Positions 36,517-46,248 of a stretch of DNA of 64,000 nt are shown in pieces. Source of the DNA: PALSA-693 sp963834725 (lineage in GTDB: Bacteria; Actinomycetota; Acidimicrobiia; Acidimicrobiales; Palsa-688); contig CAWICN010000001.1 in assembly GCA_963834725.1 (NCBI GenBank), forward strand, positions 3,472,001-3,536,000, in the 5' to 3' direction. The stretch's first letter is position 1. The number at the start of each line of letters is the position of its first letter. The notes below the pieces were generated by a model, which saw only the letters and a program-made list of their open reading frames with translations, did not search any database and was not told where the DNA came from. The position numbers were made by a program, and so were the translations under genes.

Positions 36517-37706
36517 GAGCGTGCTGATTTACTAGCAAATGTGTAGGCCAACGTGCTCGGATAAGGTATTCGGCAAGCAAAGGTGCGTCGGTGTCTGAAG
36601 GGACCTAGATCTGGTGGTCAGAACGAACATCGTTTCTGGCTGATCGGGCGGTCAGAACGGATGGCGCCCAAACAGCACCCACATGGTCCGGCGGAACGAC
36701 ACGCGCACGCTTCACGCGCCCGAGCAGGCGCCGCCAGAACCGCGTCGGCGCCTCCGACCCCAAGGCCGCGGCGCCGTCAGGATGTCAGGGCAGGGCGCGC
36801 CGCCGGGGACGAGGCCTCCCCGGCCCGGTCTCGCACCCCCAGGGCCCGGATTCGTCTACCCGACCACCGCACCTACCGGGCTGGAACCGACCCCACTCCG
36901 GGAGGGTTCGCCGGCGCCTGGATCGCAGCCGGTCCAACCACCAACCCGCCAGCGGGCCACCTGCCCCCCGAAACCCCGCCTCACCGGCTCGCGGAGACGG
37001 CCCGATAGGAGATATTGCTGGCGCCTACCGCGCGCCGCAGGAAGGCCCGATATGTTCGGGTTCCGCGTCATCCGCCAATACGAGCAGGGCATCGTGTTCC
37101 GTTGGGGACGGGGCCGGGTGGAGGTAGAGCGTGGTCACGGTAAGCGCACCATGAAGAGGCCGAAGTCGACGACGCGCCCAGATTCCGTAAGTGTCCGGGG
37201 TGAGATCCCGGGGAAGCAGCGCCTCATCTCTTTCCCGCTGCAATTTGAGCCTTTGACAGACAAAAAGGCGACCTCCTACGGTCGCCTTTTTGTCGTTAAT
37301 GCTTCTTTATGGCCCGTCATCGTCCCGGTTCCGCTCGCACGGGTGGGACCGCCTCGTCTTAGGCCTGCGCCGTGGCGCAGCCCGGACATTGGGCCGGTTC
37401 TAGTCGACGAACTGGTACTGATGACGTTCGGTGTAGGACCCCAGCGGAAATCACCTGACGTGATCACCTCCAAGGTCCAACTCACTCAGGCGGGCCAACC
37501 TCAACGGATGAGCTCTGTGTATTCACATCGCCCTCCTCTCTAATACTTGAGCCTAGCACTTCCTGGCACTTCCCGTCGGATGCAAGTAGCTCACTTTGAG
37601 TTATTGGGGCGCCATGGCACTGGGCGAGATGGCAGGTTCCGACGGAACCCAGACTTCAGCCTTAGTGGTCATCCACGGAAGTTCGGTGACGGGGTCATAG
37701 TGTCGG
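36517..37706. other. 1.2-kb region without an intact gene
   Basis: A long Pro/Arg-rich frame (36683-37543) is present but has no coding character except for a scrap at 37052-37120 resembling the start of an SPFH/slipin protein (FRVIRQYEQGIVFRWGR). A terminator hairpin is at 37262-37291. Confidence 0.45.
37262..37291. terminator. bidirectional Rho-independent terminator
   Basis: AAAAA-GGCGACC-TCCTAC-GGTCGCC-TTTTT: a perfect 7-bp GC stem with a 6-base loop, A run on one side and T run on the other, so it can end transcripts on both strands. No intact gene directly precedes it on either strand. Confidence 0.85.
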
Positions 37707-38053
37707 GTGGTGAAGATCCCTGATTCGACACGTCGGTCGCTTGAGTCTCGGCTTCGCCAGCATGCCAGGGACCGCTGGCCCACGCTGGCTGAGGTTAGGC
37801 TGCGGTTCCGGTCGAACTTCGCTTATGTGGACGGGCAGATCGCGGACGGGCCGACCATCCGTCTGTCCGGTTGCGGTATGTGGGGTTGGCGGGCGAGTGG
37901 GGGTTCGCCATCTATCGGGCCAGCCACGACGACTACGAGGACTCGTTTCTGCCTAGCGGGATCATGGGTGGCAGCCCGGAGGAGGCGCTCGATTGCGCCT
38001 GCGGGTTGTATCTGTCCGATCCGAGGGTGTGGCTGGTCGGTCTTCTCGGCTAG
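37707..38053 (+). pseudogene. hypothetical protein of a transposon-associated type, one frameshift
   Basis: The first frame reads RSLESRLRQHARDRWPTLAE, FAYVDGQIADGPTIRL; one base shift near 37865 leads to LRYVGLAGEWGFAIYRASHD and EEALDCACGLYLSD, ending at TAG 38051. The joined protein (about 115 residues) is of a kind often seen beside transposases in actinobacteria. No known activity. Confidence 0.45.
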
Positions 38054-38345
38054 CTCAGGCTGCGGCTGGCAGGGCGGCAGGAGCGCCGGGATCGTGTTGG
38101 GCGATGCGCTCCAGTAGGTCGTTGAGGTCGTTTCGGGTGAAGGTCCAGTCGAATGGTTCGGCCACGGCGTTGTAGCGCTGCTCGAAAGCGGCCAGACGAG
38201 CGGTGATCTGGTCGAGGTCCGAGAAGTCGTTCGGGGAGACAACCTTGCGCTGGATCACCGAGAATACGATCTCGTTTGGTTTAGCCAGGAGGCGTGGGTG
38301 GGCCGGTGGATCAGGCGCTGTCGGTCCTGGGCCTCCTCCACAACG
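38040..38345 (-). pseudogene. IS630-type transposase C-terminal fragment
   Basis: The minus strand reads THASWLNQ in one frame, then EIVFSVIQRKVVSPNDFSDL and FDWTFTRNDLNDLLERI: the last catalytic segment and tail of a DDE_3/IS630 transposase of a different subtype from the one at 35.4 kb. The N-terminal two thirds are missing. Confidence 0.65.
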
Positions 38346-38426
38346 GGTTCGCCAACCGAATCTAAGCGCAAGGCAGGGGCGCTCTGACGCTTGACGCTCA
38401 CTGGTCGGCATGCCTGCCGAGGTCGG

Positions 38427-38800
38427 CTAGGTGCTGAGCACCATGACGTGGATCTGTCGGTCGCGGATCCTTCGGGCGTAGGCCTCATAACCGCCGTAGA
38501 GTTGCCGAGCGCGCCCCCAAATCACCTCGCGCTCTTCGCCTTCGGCCTCACGGGCGGCTGCCGTGACGGTCTCGTTTCGATAGACAACCTCGACGGTCGG
38601 GTCGGCCCGGATGTTGTAGTACCAAACCGGGAGTTCCGGGCTGCCCAAAGCGGGTCCCGATGATGGCGATGTCGTCGCCCACGGGCACCCCAACAGAGGA
38701 GCCGTGCGGCGTTGCCCACTATGAGCGCCCGTGGTGGTGATGGTAAGGACGGGGGCGAGAGCTTGCGATAACCCGCGCTCGTCGTGGTGAAGCTCTCCAC
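38427..38800 (-). pseudogene. deazaflavin (F420)-dependent nitroreductase family relic
   Basis: C-terminal frame: LPVWYYNIRADPTVEVVYRN, VIWGRARQLYGGYEAYARR. In another frame upstream: LLGCPVGDDIAIIGTRFGQP. WYYNIRADP and the Gly-Asp-Ile-Ile strand are typical of DDN-like split-barrel F420H2 oxidoreductases. At least one frameshift separates them. Confidence 0.6.
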
Positions 38801-38840
38801 GCCGAGCAGGGCACCTCGCTCGTCGAGGGCGGCCGCCAGA

Positions 38841-39185
38841 TCAGCTGAAGGACTGCCCGCAGCCGCAGGTGCGGCTGGCGTTGGGGTTGTTGATGCTGAA
38901 CCCGGCATCTTGAAGGCCGTCTTTGAAGTCCAGCGTCGACCCGGCCAGCAGGTTGGCGCTGGTCGGGTCGACGACGACTTTGACGTCGCCGTAGGCCGAT
39001 ATCACATCGTCTTCGGCCAGGTCTGAGTCGAAGAACATCTCGTAGCTGAATCCGGAGCATCCGCCGGGTCGTACGGCGACTCGGAGGGCCAGATCGGGGT
39101 TGCCCTCCTGTTGGATCAGCTCGGCGATCTTGGCGGTGGCGTTGTCTGTAAGAGCGATCGTGCCTTCGGTCTGGGTGCTGCTCAT
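38841..39185 (-). CDS. A-type Fe-S carrier (IscA/ErpA/HesB family)
   Basis: A 114-residue protein with the three invariant Cys: one in RPGGCSGFSYEM and two in the C-terminal CGCGQSFS. It probably receives a cluster from the SufBCD scaffold and passes it to target enzymes. AAGGAGG lies 6 bp before the ATG. It lies 13 kb from the suf operon, so whether it is coregulated is unknown; it stands alone next to mobile DNA. Confidence 0.92.
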   Translation of the reverse strand: MSSTQTEGTIALTDNATAKIAELIQQEGNPDLALRVAVRPGGCSGFSYEMFFDSDLAEDDVISAYGDVKVVVDPTSANLLAGSTLDFKDGLQDAGFSINNPNASRTCGCGQSFS

Positions 39186-39383
39186 GAAGCCTCCTTGGAG
39201 AACGGGTCAAAGAACGTGGCCACATTGGACGAGACGTCCTGGCGGAACACCGTTCCGTTGGGCGCCGGGCGGGATCGCCGAGATCGGGTGTTTAGCTCCG
39301 GGCCCACCTGTATTGTGCCGGATCTCACCGGCGCTAGCCGGGCTTGAGCGCCAGGTTCTGGTGGGATGAGGCAAGTTTTCGGG

Positions 39384-39836
39384 TCATGCGGCGAGGCGGG
39401 TAGTTCGTAGGAGCTTGTGGAGTTCGTGTTCGTAGGCTTTCCAGGCGGCGCTGAGGGGGCGCGGGGCGGGCGGTCTTGGCCGGGCCAGGGCTGCAAGCTC
39501 GGTGAGGGCGGGAATCACGACACGGGCGGCGAGTTGGGTGAGGAAGGCGGCGATGCGCAAACCGTGTTGGGTGACCCGATAGGTGTTGGTGTGCTCCACA
39601 CGTTCGATGAAGCCTTTGAGGCGTAGGCGCCGGAGGTCGTAGGTGGCTTGGGCGGGGCTGTAGTCGGGGTGCCAGAGGTGGGCCATGTGGGTCCGAAGGC
39701 CTTTGTTGGTGAGCCCGCCGATGACGTGGGCGAAGGAGGCGATGGAGGCCAGCAGGGCCATGGTGCGGGGGTCGCCGAAGCGGAGGCCGGGGGCTCGTTG
39801 GCCGTCATGGATGCGGGGCAGCACGACCGATTCCAA
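39384..39836 (-). pseudogene. C-terminal part of a 542-codon unknown gene split by insertions
   Basis: Reads ESVVLPRIHDGQRAPGLRFG, then a winged-helix-like tail (SPAQATYDLRRLRLKGFIER, NTYRVTQHGLRIA). The N-terminal part is at 48745-49886, and a 34-bp middle piece is at 46340-46373. Joining the three with single copies of CCAA and CCTAGG gives an unbroken frame of 543 codons including stop. This is direct evidence of one gene disrupted by IS insertion. Confidence 0.85.
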
Positions 39837-39929
39837 TGTTGAGGATCACGTAATTCTCCGCAGACTCGATCACTGAAATTCCCCACTCTCCCGGGGACCG
39901 GTGGGGCCTTGATGGTCCACCAATCGGGT

Positions 39930-39983
39930 GGGGCTCCTCGCTGACGCTGGCGGTTCTGACACCGATCCAGCAGGAGGAGCCCC
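39930..39983. promoter_or_regulatory. inverted repeat just upstream of istA of element 1
   Basis: GGGGCTCCTC (39930-39939) pairs with GAGGAGCCCC (39974-39983) around a 34-base loop, ending 6 bp before the istA ATG. The second arm holds the GGAGGAG ribosome-binding sequence, so a folded leader would hide it. This may damp transposase translation. Confidence 0.45.
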
Positions 39984-39989
39984 GGCCCC

Positions 39990-41365
39990 ATGATCTCAAC
40001 GGGAGAAGACGTGGAAGCACATGTTTTGAGGAAGAGGGGATGGTCGATCTCGGCGATCGCCCGTCACCTTGGCCGTGACCGCAAGACGGTCCGCGACTAT
40101 CTGGAAGGAAGACGCCAGCCGGGGGTACGCCGGCGGCCGGGCCCTGACCCGCTGGAGCGGTTCGTGCCGTATCTGACCGCCCGGTTCGCCGATGACCCGC
40201 ACGTGTGGGCGTCCGCCCTCTTCGACGAGGTGGCCCCGCTGGGCTATGACCGCTCGTATCCGAGTTTCGTGCGCCAGCTGCGGGAGGCGGGGCTGCGCCC
40301 GCATTGCGAGGCGTGTGGCGGGGTTCGGGGCCGGGAGTCGATCGACATTCCCCATCCCGCCGGCGAGGAGATCCAGTGGGACTGGTTCGAGCGGCGCCGG
40401 GCGCCTTGGGGTGGGACGGCGTATGTGCTGTTGGGGACGTTGCCGCATTCGGGTCGCACCCGGGGGGTGCTGGCGCCAGCGACCGACCAGGCCCACCTGG
40501 TGGAGGCCATGGACGGTGTGTTACGCCGCCTGGGGGCACGGCGCGTAAGTGGCGGGTGGATCGCATGGCCACGGTGATCGTGCCCGGCACCGCCGACGTG
40601 CAGGAGTGTTTCGCGCCGGTGGCCAAGCACTATGGGGCGTCGATCGCGCCGTGCCCGCCCCGGCGGGGCAATCGCAAGGGATCGGTGGAGGCCGGTGTGC
40701 GTTTCGCTACCGGCCGGTGGTGGCGGACCCTGGCCGCGGACTCCGCCGAGGCGGCCCAGGTCAGCCTGGACCGGTTCTGGGCGACCACTGGTGACGGCCG
40801 GCTGCGCAGCCCGGGCCGCATCGAAGAGCCGCCCGCCGATGGGTCCCGGCCGGCCTGGCCGACGGTGGGCGAGTTGGCCGACGCCGAACCGCTGCTGGCC
40901 CTGCCGGCAGTGCCGTTCCCGGCCAGGGTGGAAGCCACCGCGGTGGTCGATCATCAGGCCAGCGTGGCGTTTAGGGGGAACCGTTACTCGGTGCCGCCCG
41001 GCTATCGAACGGCGACAATGAGGCTGTTCCACCGGCTAGGCAGCGGACAGTTGGAGGTGGTCAGCCCGTCTGGGATCCTGCTGGTCACTCACCGCCTGGC
41101 CGCTCCCGGGGCGGGACTGATCCTGCGCACTCCCCAACATCGCGAGGCGCTCGAGAAGGTGATCTTGAGCCAGTTCTCCGCCGCCCGGCCTTGTGACCGC
41201 AAGGCAAACCGTCCTGTCGGGCCGGCCGCGCTGGCCGAGCGGGACCGCCTGCTCGGCCAGGCCGACACCGAGCCGAGCGTCGATCTGGAAGCGGTGGCCG
41301 AGGTGATCCGCTTGGCCTTCCCCGGATCCACCGAAGTTGACGGCCGCGAGGGGGTGACGGCGTGA
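39990..41365 (+). pseudogene. istA: IstA transposase of IS21 element 1, frameshifted
   Basis: The first frame (to 40577) has the N-terminal HTH (RGWSISAIARHLGRDRKTVR) and the start of the DDE domain (EEIQWDWFERRRAPW). A base is missing at about 40540 in a G run; the other frame continues RKWRVDRMATVIVPGTADVQ, HYGASIAPCPPRRGNRKGSV (catalytic Glu region, KGSVE) and the Mu-like C-terminal barrel (GNRYSVPPGY). The stop at 41363 overlaps the istB start. As read, the transposase is truncated. Confidence 0.85.
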
Positions 41366-42168
41366 GCGCCAACTCCGACTACCAAAAGCTTCGCTCCCAT
41401 CTGGCCACCCTGCGGCTGTCCGCCGCGGCCGAAGCCCTGCCCAGCCTGTTGGACCAGGCCCGCGCCGACAAGTTGAGCCCGACGGTGCTTTTGGAGCGGC
41501 TGCTGGCCGTCGAGGTCGACGCCACAGTGGCCCGCCGCCAGGCCAGCCTGGCCCGCTTCGCCTGCCTGCCCGCCCCCTGGCGGATCGCCGACTTCGACTT
41601 CGACGCCCAGCCCGCCATAGACCCCAAACTGGTCGAGGAGCTCGCCACCCTGCGGTTCTTAGACGACGCCACCAACGTGCTGTTCATCGGACCGCCCGGT
41701 GTAGGCAAGACCATGCTCGCGGTCGGGTTGGGCTGGGAGGCCGTCGAGGCCGGCTACAAGGTCCACTACACCACCGCCTCAGACCTGGCCGCCCGATGCC
41801 ACCGCGCCGCCATAGAAGGCCGCTGGGCCACCATGATGCGCCACTATGCCAACTGCAAGCTGTTGATCATCGACGAGCTCGGCTACCTGCCCCTGCCCGC
41901 GGAAGCGGCCGCCGCCATCTTCCAAGTCGTCACCCAGCGCTACCTCAAAGGCTCCATCTGCCTGACCACCAACCTGGGCATCGCCAGCTGGGGCAAGGTC
42001 TTCGGCGAGGACCAGATGGTCGCAGCAGCGATGCTCGACCGCCTCCTGCACCGCTCGGTGGTGTTCAACATCGACGGCCCCTCCTACCGGATGCGGGCTC
42101 ACCGGGCCCGCGCTGAAGCGACCCGCAAAGCAGTGACCAGCCGTGCCCATCCGGCAGAACCCCGTTGA
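41362..42168 (+). CDS. istB: IstB AAA+ helper ATPase of IS21 element 1
   Basis: A 268-residue DnaC-like ATPase. Walker A is GPPGVGKT (about residues 112-119), Walker B LLIIDELGYLP, sensor-like TTNLGIASWGKVFGED. It assists IstA in target capture. The GTG at 41362 overlaps the istA stop (GTGA), as usual in the family. Intact, unlike its istA. Confidence 0.92.
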   Translation: MSANSDYQKLRSHLATLRLSAAAEALPSLLDQARADKLSPTVLLERLLAVEVDATVARRQASLARFACLPAPWRIADFDFDAQPAIDPKLVEELATLRFLDDATNVLFIGPPGVGKTMLAVGLGWEAVEAGYKVHYTTASDLAARCHRAAIEGRWATMMRHYANCKLLIIDELGYLPLPAEAAAAIFQVVTQRYLKGSICLTTNLGIASWGKVFGEDQMVAAAMLDRLLHRSVVFNIDGPSYRMRAHRARAEATRKAVTSRAHPAEPR

Positions 42169-42303
42169 GTAACGATCCTGTAACGATTCTTTGTCCGGCC
42201 TGTCAGGATTCTGAGCCACTCCAAACAGTGACCGGCACCTACCTGCCTAGGAGACACCCCGTTGAGTAACGATCCTGTAACGATTCTTTGTCCGGTCTGT
42301 CAG
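42160..42303. repeat. 47-bp direct repeat at the istB end, 97-bp period
   Basis: Copies at 42160-42206 and 42257-42303 differ at one base. The first covers the istB stop and a TTG that opens a short peptide like the start of the zinc-finger gene; the second covers that gene's actual start. It looks like a local tandem duplication. Confidence 0.85.
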
Positions 42304-42383
42304 CGGCTCTTCGTCCCTCAAGGGAAGAGCCGGTGGTGCTCTGAAGCGTGCCGAGTTGCTGCATGGCGTCGACGTCGACAAGC
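42262..42383 (+). pseudogene. zinc-finger accessory gene of IS21 element 1, 5' part
   Basis: Starts with TTG and encodes DPVTILCPVCQRLFV, SRWCSEACRVAAWRRRRQ, a four-Cys finger (CPVC...CSEAC). It is cut at 42383 by IS21-type element 2. Its 3' part is at 46026-46248; removing the element and one ACAAGC restores RRRRQ-AATAPITLP in frame, a protein of about 110 residues. Its role in transposition is unknown. Confidence 0.8.
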
Positions 42384-42826
42384 TGGGTTTGTCAAGTTGA
42401 TTTGGCCCCACCGCGATGGTTTGATTTGGCCCCATCTGTGGGCGCGTGTGATCGATGTCGGTCGCTGTCAGCCACGCTGAGTGACGGTCGTTTTTCGAGC
42501 GTGTTCTCCGTTGTGGAGGCGGCCCGGGGATTGTCGTTGAGGGGTGAGGTTCCCCCACTCAGACTGGCTCGGCGCTAGCCGGACCGGGGTGCCCTCCGGG
42601 GTGGTCTGGCTGGCGGCGGGGCAGCGGGGGTGTGGGGGTAGAGGCTCGCCGGTCAATGAGAATTTTTGGGCCGCCGGTGGCATGGCCGCGACAGGCGTGT
42701 CCGGTCTGGGGATTTTTCGATGTGGAAGTGGCGACCTCCTGGTGTAGTGGGGGTTGTTAATGAGGGGGGTGATTAGACGGGGCGACGGGGGGCTGCTATT
42801 CGGTTTGTTGAGGGAGGGACAGCGTT

Positions 42827-43555
42827 TTAGTCCAGGGGCGCCTCCGGGCTGGCCGGGTGCACTCGGTAGCGCCGCCGGGCGGCGGCGGGGGTGATGCCCA
42901 GACTGGTGGCGATGTCGGCCCAGGGGTGGCCCCCTTGTCGGGCCTGGGCCACCGCGGCCGGGATATCAGCTCGGGCTTGGGCGATGAGGCTGCCCAGGGC
43001 GTGCAGGTCGGCCGTGGGGTCGTAGAGCGAACCCGGGAAGCGCAACAAGATGAGGGTGTTGAGGGCCTCGGCGAGGATGTGGGCGCTGTGGTGGTCGATG
43101 GCCGGGGCGGCGGGCGGGACGGGCAGCTCGTCGATGCTGATGGCGTCGACGTCGGGGTCGTCCGCAGCGTCGGGGTCGGGCTGGGCTGGGGGTATGGCGG
43201 ATAGGTAGCGCCGGCCGATGGTGGGCTGGCTGGCACCCAGGCGCATGGCGATGTCGGACCGGCTGTAGCCGTGCCCGAGAGCGCAGCTGACCTGTTGGGG
43301 TATACGGGCTTGGACCTCGAGGGCCAGGCTGACCATGCAGGAGAGGCGCACGCCGGGATCGGCCGGCCCGGCCGGGGAGCGCACCGTGCCCAAGGTGTCG
43401 AGGGCGTCGTCGACCAGCACGGCTGTGAGATAGTCGGGGTAAGGCCGTTGGGCCTGTTCTTCGATATGGGGGTTGAAGACGGGGCTGGGGGCGTCGGGAT
43501 GGGGCTCGGGGTCGGGGCGGCCCGGCCCCCGGTAGGGGCAGTAACGGTGGGTCAT
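42827..43555 (-). CDS. third gene of IS21 element 2: double-HTH protein of unknown role
   Basis: A 242-residue protein whose ATG overlaps the istB stop by 4 bp (ATGA), so it is the last gene of the element's operon. It has two similar putative helix-turn-helix segments: YSRSDIAMRLGASQPTIGRR in the middle and WADIATSLGITPAAARRRY at the C-terminus. An acidic, Pro-rich linker joins them. It may bind element ends or regulate its transposition. The family was not recognised. Confidence 0.65.
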   Translation of the reverse strand: MTHRYCPYRGPGRPDPEPHPDAPSPVFNPHIEEQAQRPYPDYLTAVLVDDALDTLGTVRSPAGPADPGVRLSCMVSLALEVQARIPQQVSCALGHGYSRSDIAMRLGASQPTIGRRYLSAIPPAQPDPDAADDPDVDAISIDELPVPPAAPAIDHHSAHILAEALNTLILLRFPGSLYDPTADLHALGSLIAQARADIPAAVAQARQGGHPWADIATSLGITPAAARRRYRVHPASPEAPLD

Positions 43556-44370
43556 CCCGGCTGCTCCTCACCGGTGGCGGGGGGGCTGTTGGACGGGGGG
43601 CTGGTGCGCCGTTTGGCCCCCCGGCTGGTTCGCAAACGATACGAGTCGTGGCCGGTCTCGACGATGAGGGCCTTAAAGGTGAGGCGGTCCACCACCGCCG
43701 CGGCCAGCCGGGGATCGCTGAAGGTGGCCCCCCATTCGCTGAAGCTGGCGTTGGAGGCGCAGGCGATGGACGCCTTTTCTTCTCGTTCGGTGATGACCTG
43801 GAACAGCAGCTCGGCACCCCGGGGGTCGAGGCGCACGTAGCCCAGCTCATCGAGACACAACAGCTCCAGGCGCCCATAGCGGCCCACCACCCGGGACAGC
43901 ACCCGGTCATCGGCGGCCTCGGCCAACTCGTTGACCAGCGCCGCGCAGGTCACATAACGCACCCGGCGGCCCGCCTCGCAGGCCGCGATGCCGGTGCCGA
44001 TCAATAGATGGCTTTTTCCGGTGCCGCTGTCGCCGATCAAACACAGCGGGCTGCCAGCGTTGATGAACCCGCCCGACGCGAGGGTGGCGATGAGGGCCGG
44101 ATTGACATTGGGGTTGGCCGAGCAGTCGAAATCGCCCAGCCGTTTGGCTCGCGGAAAGCGGGCCTCATGGACGCGCCGGGCCCGGCGGCGGGCGTCGCGC
44201 TCGTCGACCTCGGCGGTGAGGATCTCGGCCAGATAGCCCAGATGGGTGAGCTGTTCCTTGGCGGCCTGGGCGGCCAAGGCGGCGGCCTCGGCTCGCACCG
44301 TGGGCAGGTGCAGATCCCGGCAGGCCGCGCCGATGGCGGCCTGGGCGGCCTCGTCGGTGCGGGCGCTCAT
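43552..44370 (-). CDS. istB: IstB AAA+ helper ATPase of IS21 element 2
   Basis: A 272-residue ATPase with Walker A GDSGTGKS, Walker B LLCLDELGYV and SNASFSEWGATFSDPRLAAA. The ATG at 44370 overlaps the istA stop (ATGA); a longer upstream frame inside istA is rejected. It differs strongly from the IstB of element 1 (GPPGVGKT), so the two elements belong to different IS21 subgroups. Confidence 0.92.
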   Translation of the reverse strand: MSARTDEAAQAAIGAACRDLHLPTVRAEAAALAAQAAKEQLTHLGYLAEILTAEVDERDARRRARRVHEARFPRAKRLGDFDCSANPNVNPALIATLASGGFINAGSPLCLIGDSGTGKSHLLIGTGIAACEAGRRVRYVTCAALVNELAEAADDRVLSRVVGRYGRLELLCLDELGYVRLDPRGAELLFQVITEREEKASIACASNASFSEWGATFSDPRLAAAVVDRLTFKALIVETGHDSYRLRTSRGAKRRTSPPSNSPPATGEEQPG

Positions 44371-45902
44371 CGGGCCACCCCGGCCAGCAGGGCGTCGTAG
44401 GCGCCCAAGCTGGGCGCCGGGCGCATGGCCAGACGGGCGCCGATGGGCACCACCACCCCGGCCGGCTCGGGCCGGGCCCGGTCCTGGCAGCGGCGGGCTT
44501 CCACGGCCACCACGTCGGGATCGACCGAGCCCACGGCCAGAGCCGCCCGCATGCCAGCAGTGACCGCCGCGGCGGGCAGGCTGCGATGCAGCAGCAGCAC
44601 CATGCACAGCGCCCGGGTGCCGGCCCCGTCACCCAGGCGGCGGCGGGCCGCCTCCCAGAACGCCTCGTGAGCGGCCTCGAAGGCGCCCCCGGCGCGGGCC
44701 TGGGCCAAGGCGGTGGATCCGGGCAACGCCCCCGGTTTGCGGATCAAGACTTCCAGGTAGTGATCCAACACCAGCTCTTCGCTGCCCTTGTGCAAGCTAC
44801 GGCAGTGGCGGGCCACCACCTTGCCGTCCGCGATCACCTCAAACGAGCGGGCCCCGAGGCGCACCTCCACCCGGCGGCGGGCCAGCCCGGCCGGCACCGA
44901 GTACAGACTCTGGCGGACACAGATACGGGCCTTGGTGTCCACGATGGGGTGCAGCACCGTAGTGGTGTCGAAGACCTCCACCGGCACCGGCCGCAAGAAA
45001 GCCCGCTCGCCAGCTGCGGCTTCGCCCACCGTCTGGTCACGCCATACGATCACCCTGTACTCGTCGGCGACGTCGGCCGCCGCCAGCCGCTCGTTCAGCT
45101 CGGCTAGCGACCCCACTCGAGGCACCGGCACCAGATGGTTGCGGCGGAATCGGCCTACCTCGCCTTCCACTCCACCCTTTTCATGGCTACCCGCAATGCC
45201 CGGCAGACAGTAGAAGCTGTCGAAACCGAAATGGCTGCGCAGCGCCACGAACCGGGGGTTCTCTAACCGGGCCCGGCCCAACAGCACCTTAAGCACGGCG
45301 TCCTTAAGGTTGTCGTAGCGGATCCGACCCGGGACCCCGCCAAAATGCTCGAAGGCATCCACATGGCCCTCCAGGAACGCCTCCTGGGCCTGGTTGGCGA
45401 AGGCCACATGAAACCCTCGCCCCGAGAAGCTCAGCCGCATGCAGAACATCCACAACTCGCAATAGACGCTGTCCACCCAGGCCACGAACCCGCCGAAGTC
45501 CACCTCGGCCTCCTCGCCCCGGCCATGCTGCTGGGGCACCATCACGGCCAAATCGTGGTTCTCCAACTCGAAGCGGACCTGGGCCACAAACGCCCGCACC
45601 GTGGACTCGGCCACTCCAGCCCCGCACTCATCCCGCAGCCGCACCCACACCCGACGGGCGGTATGACGCTGCTTGCGCGGCGCCGCCAAATCGTCGGTCA
45701 GCCACTCCCGGATAGTGCCCTGCCAGGGGCCCAACGCCGGCGACACCCGCTCGGGCACCTTGCGCTCCGGCGGGATCGCCGACGCCAACGCCTGGCGCAC
45801 CGTACGCCGATGCACCCCGAACCGCTCAGCCAAGGCACGGATCCCCATGCCCTCCTCACGGTTCGCCTTCCGAATACGTTCATAAAGCTCCACCCTTGAC
45901 AT
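44367..45902 (-). CDS. istA: IstA transposase of IS21 element 2
   Basis: About 511 residues from the ATG at 45902 (SRVELYERIRKANREEG), with GAGAAGGAG just upstream. HTH: GIRALAERFGVHRRTVRQAL. The DDE core has EEAEVDFGGFVAWVD (first Asp), GRIRYDNLKDAV (second Asp) and GSHEKGGVEGEVG (Glu), followed by RQSLYSVPAGLARRRVEVRL, the C-terminal barrel. Intact and complete. Confidence 0.92.
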   Translation of the reverse strand: MSRVELYERIRKANREEGMGIRALAERFGVHRRTVRQALASAIPPERKVPERVSPALGPWQGTIREWLTDDLAAPRKQRHTARRVWVRLRDECGAGVAESTVRAFVAQVRFELENHDLAVMVPQQHGRGEEAEVDFGGFVAWVDSVYCELWMFCMRLSFSGRGFHVAFANQAQEAFLEGHVDAFEHFGGVPGRIRYDNLKDAVLKVLLGRARLENPRFVALRSHFGFDSFYCLPGIAGSHEKGGVEGEVGRFRRNHLVPVPRVGSLAELNERLAAADVADEYRVIVWRDQTVGEAAAGERAFLRPVPVEVFDTTTVLHPIVDTKARICVRQSLYSVPAGLARRRVEVRLGARSFEVIADGKVVARHCRSLHKGSEELVLDHYLEVLIRKPGALPGSTALAQARAGGAFEAAHEAFWEAARRRLGDGAGTRALCMVLLLHRSLPAAAVTAGMRAALAVGSVDPDVVAVEARRCQDRARPEPAGVVVPIGARLAMRPAPSLGAYDALLAGVAR

Positions 45903-46025
45903 CTCCTTCTCCCTCGTTCCAACAGGTGTGGCAACCACGGAACGTAGGGGCTGGTGGTTGAGGGTGGGGCCACTTCAAACCATCAAAAGTGGCCTCAGTG
46001 GGGCCAGATCAGGATGTCATTCCCA

Positions 46026-46248
46026 ACAAGCCGCCACCGCCCCCATCACGCTGCCAACTGCTCGGCCACGGCGGCCCATCACCGTCTACGAATGCGACAA
46101 CTGCGGAACTCGCGCGGTGGGCCAACAACGCTGCGAAGACTGCGGCACCTTCATGCGCAAAATCGGCCTTGGCGGCGAATGCCCACACTGCTCGGAGCCC
46201 GTCGCGGTCACAGAGCTACTCGACCAGGAGGTGATCGCCACAGACTGA
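46026..46248 (+). pseudogene. zinc-finger accessory gene of IS21 element 1, 3' part
   Basis: Continues the gene begun at 42262: ATAPITLPTARPRRPITVYE, then CDNCGTRAVGQQRCEDCGTF and CPHCSEPV, giving three more CxxC pairs (zinc-ribbon type), ending TGA at 46248. It precedes the right end of element 1. Confidence 0.8.

Larger units (their letters stand above)
42384..46025. mobile_element. IS21-family element 2, inserted inside element 1
   Basis: Ends read TGGGTTTGTCAAGTTGAT (42384) and, inward from 46025, TGGGAATGACATCCTGAT; both continue TGGCCCCAC and have further inner repeats of TGGCCCCA/GTGGGGCCA type. Target duplication ACAAGC at 42378-42383 and 46026-46031. Length 3642 bp. Genes, all leftward: istA, istB and a third HTH-type gene, each overlapping the next by 4 bp. 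All three frames are intact, so this copy could be active. Confidence 0.9.

Noticed and set aside
37262..37291. SECIS or riboswitch element
   Set aside because: Simple GC stem flanked by A and T runs, a standard terminator; no adjacent UGA-interrupted frame.
36683..37543. 286-codon plus-strand frame
   Set aside because: Pro/Arg-rich, crosses a strong terminator hairpin and has no conserved segment except a 20-residue slipin-like scrap.
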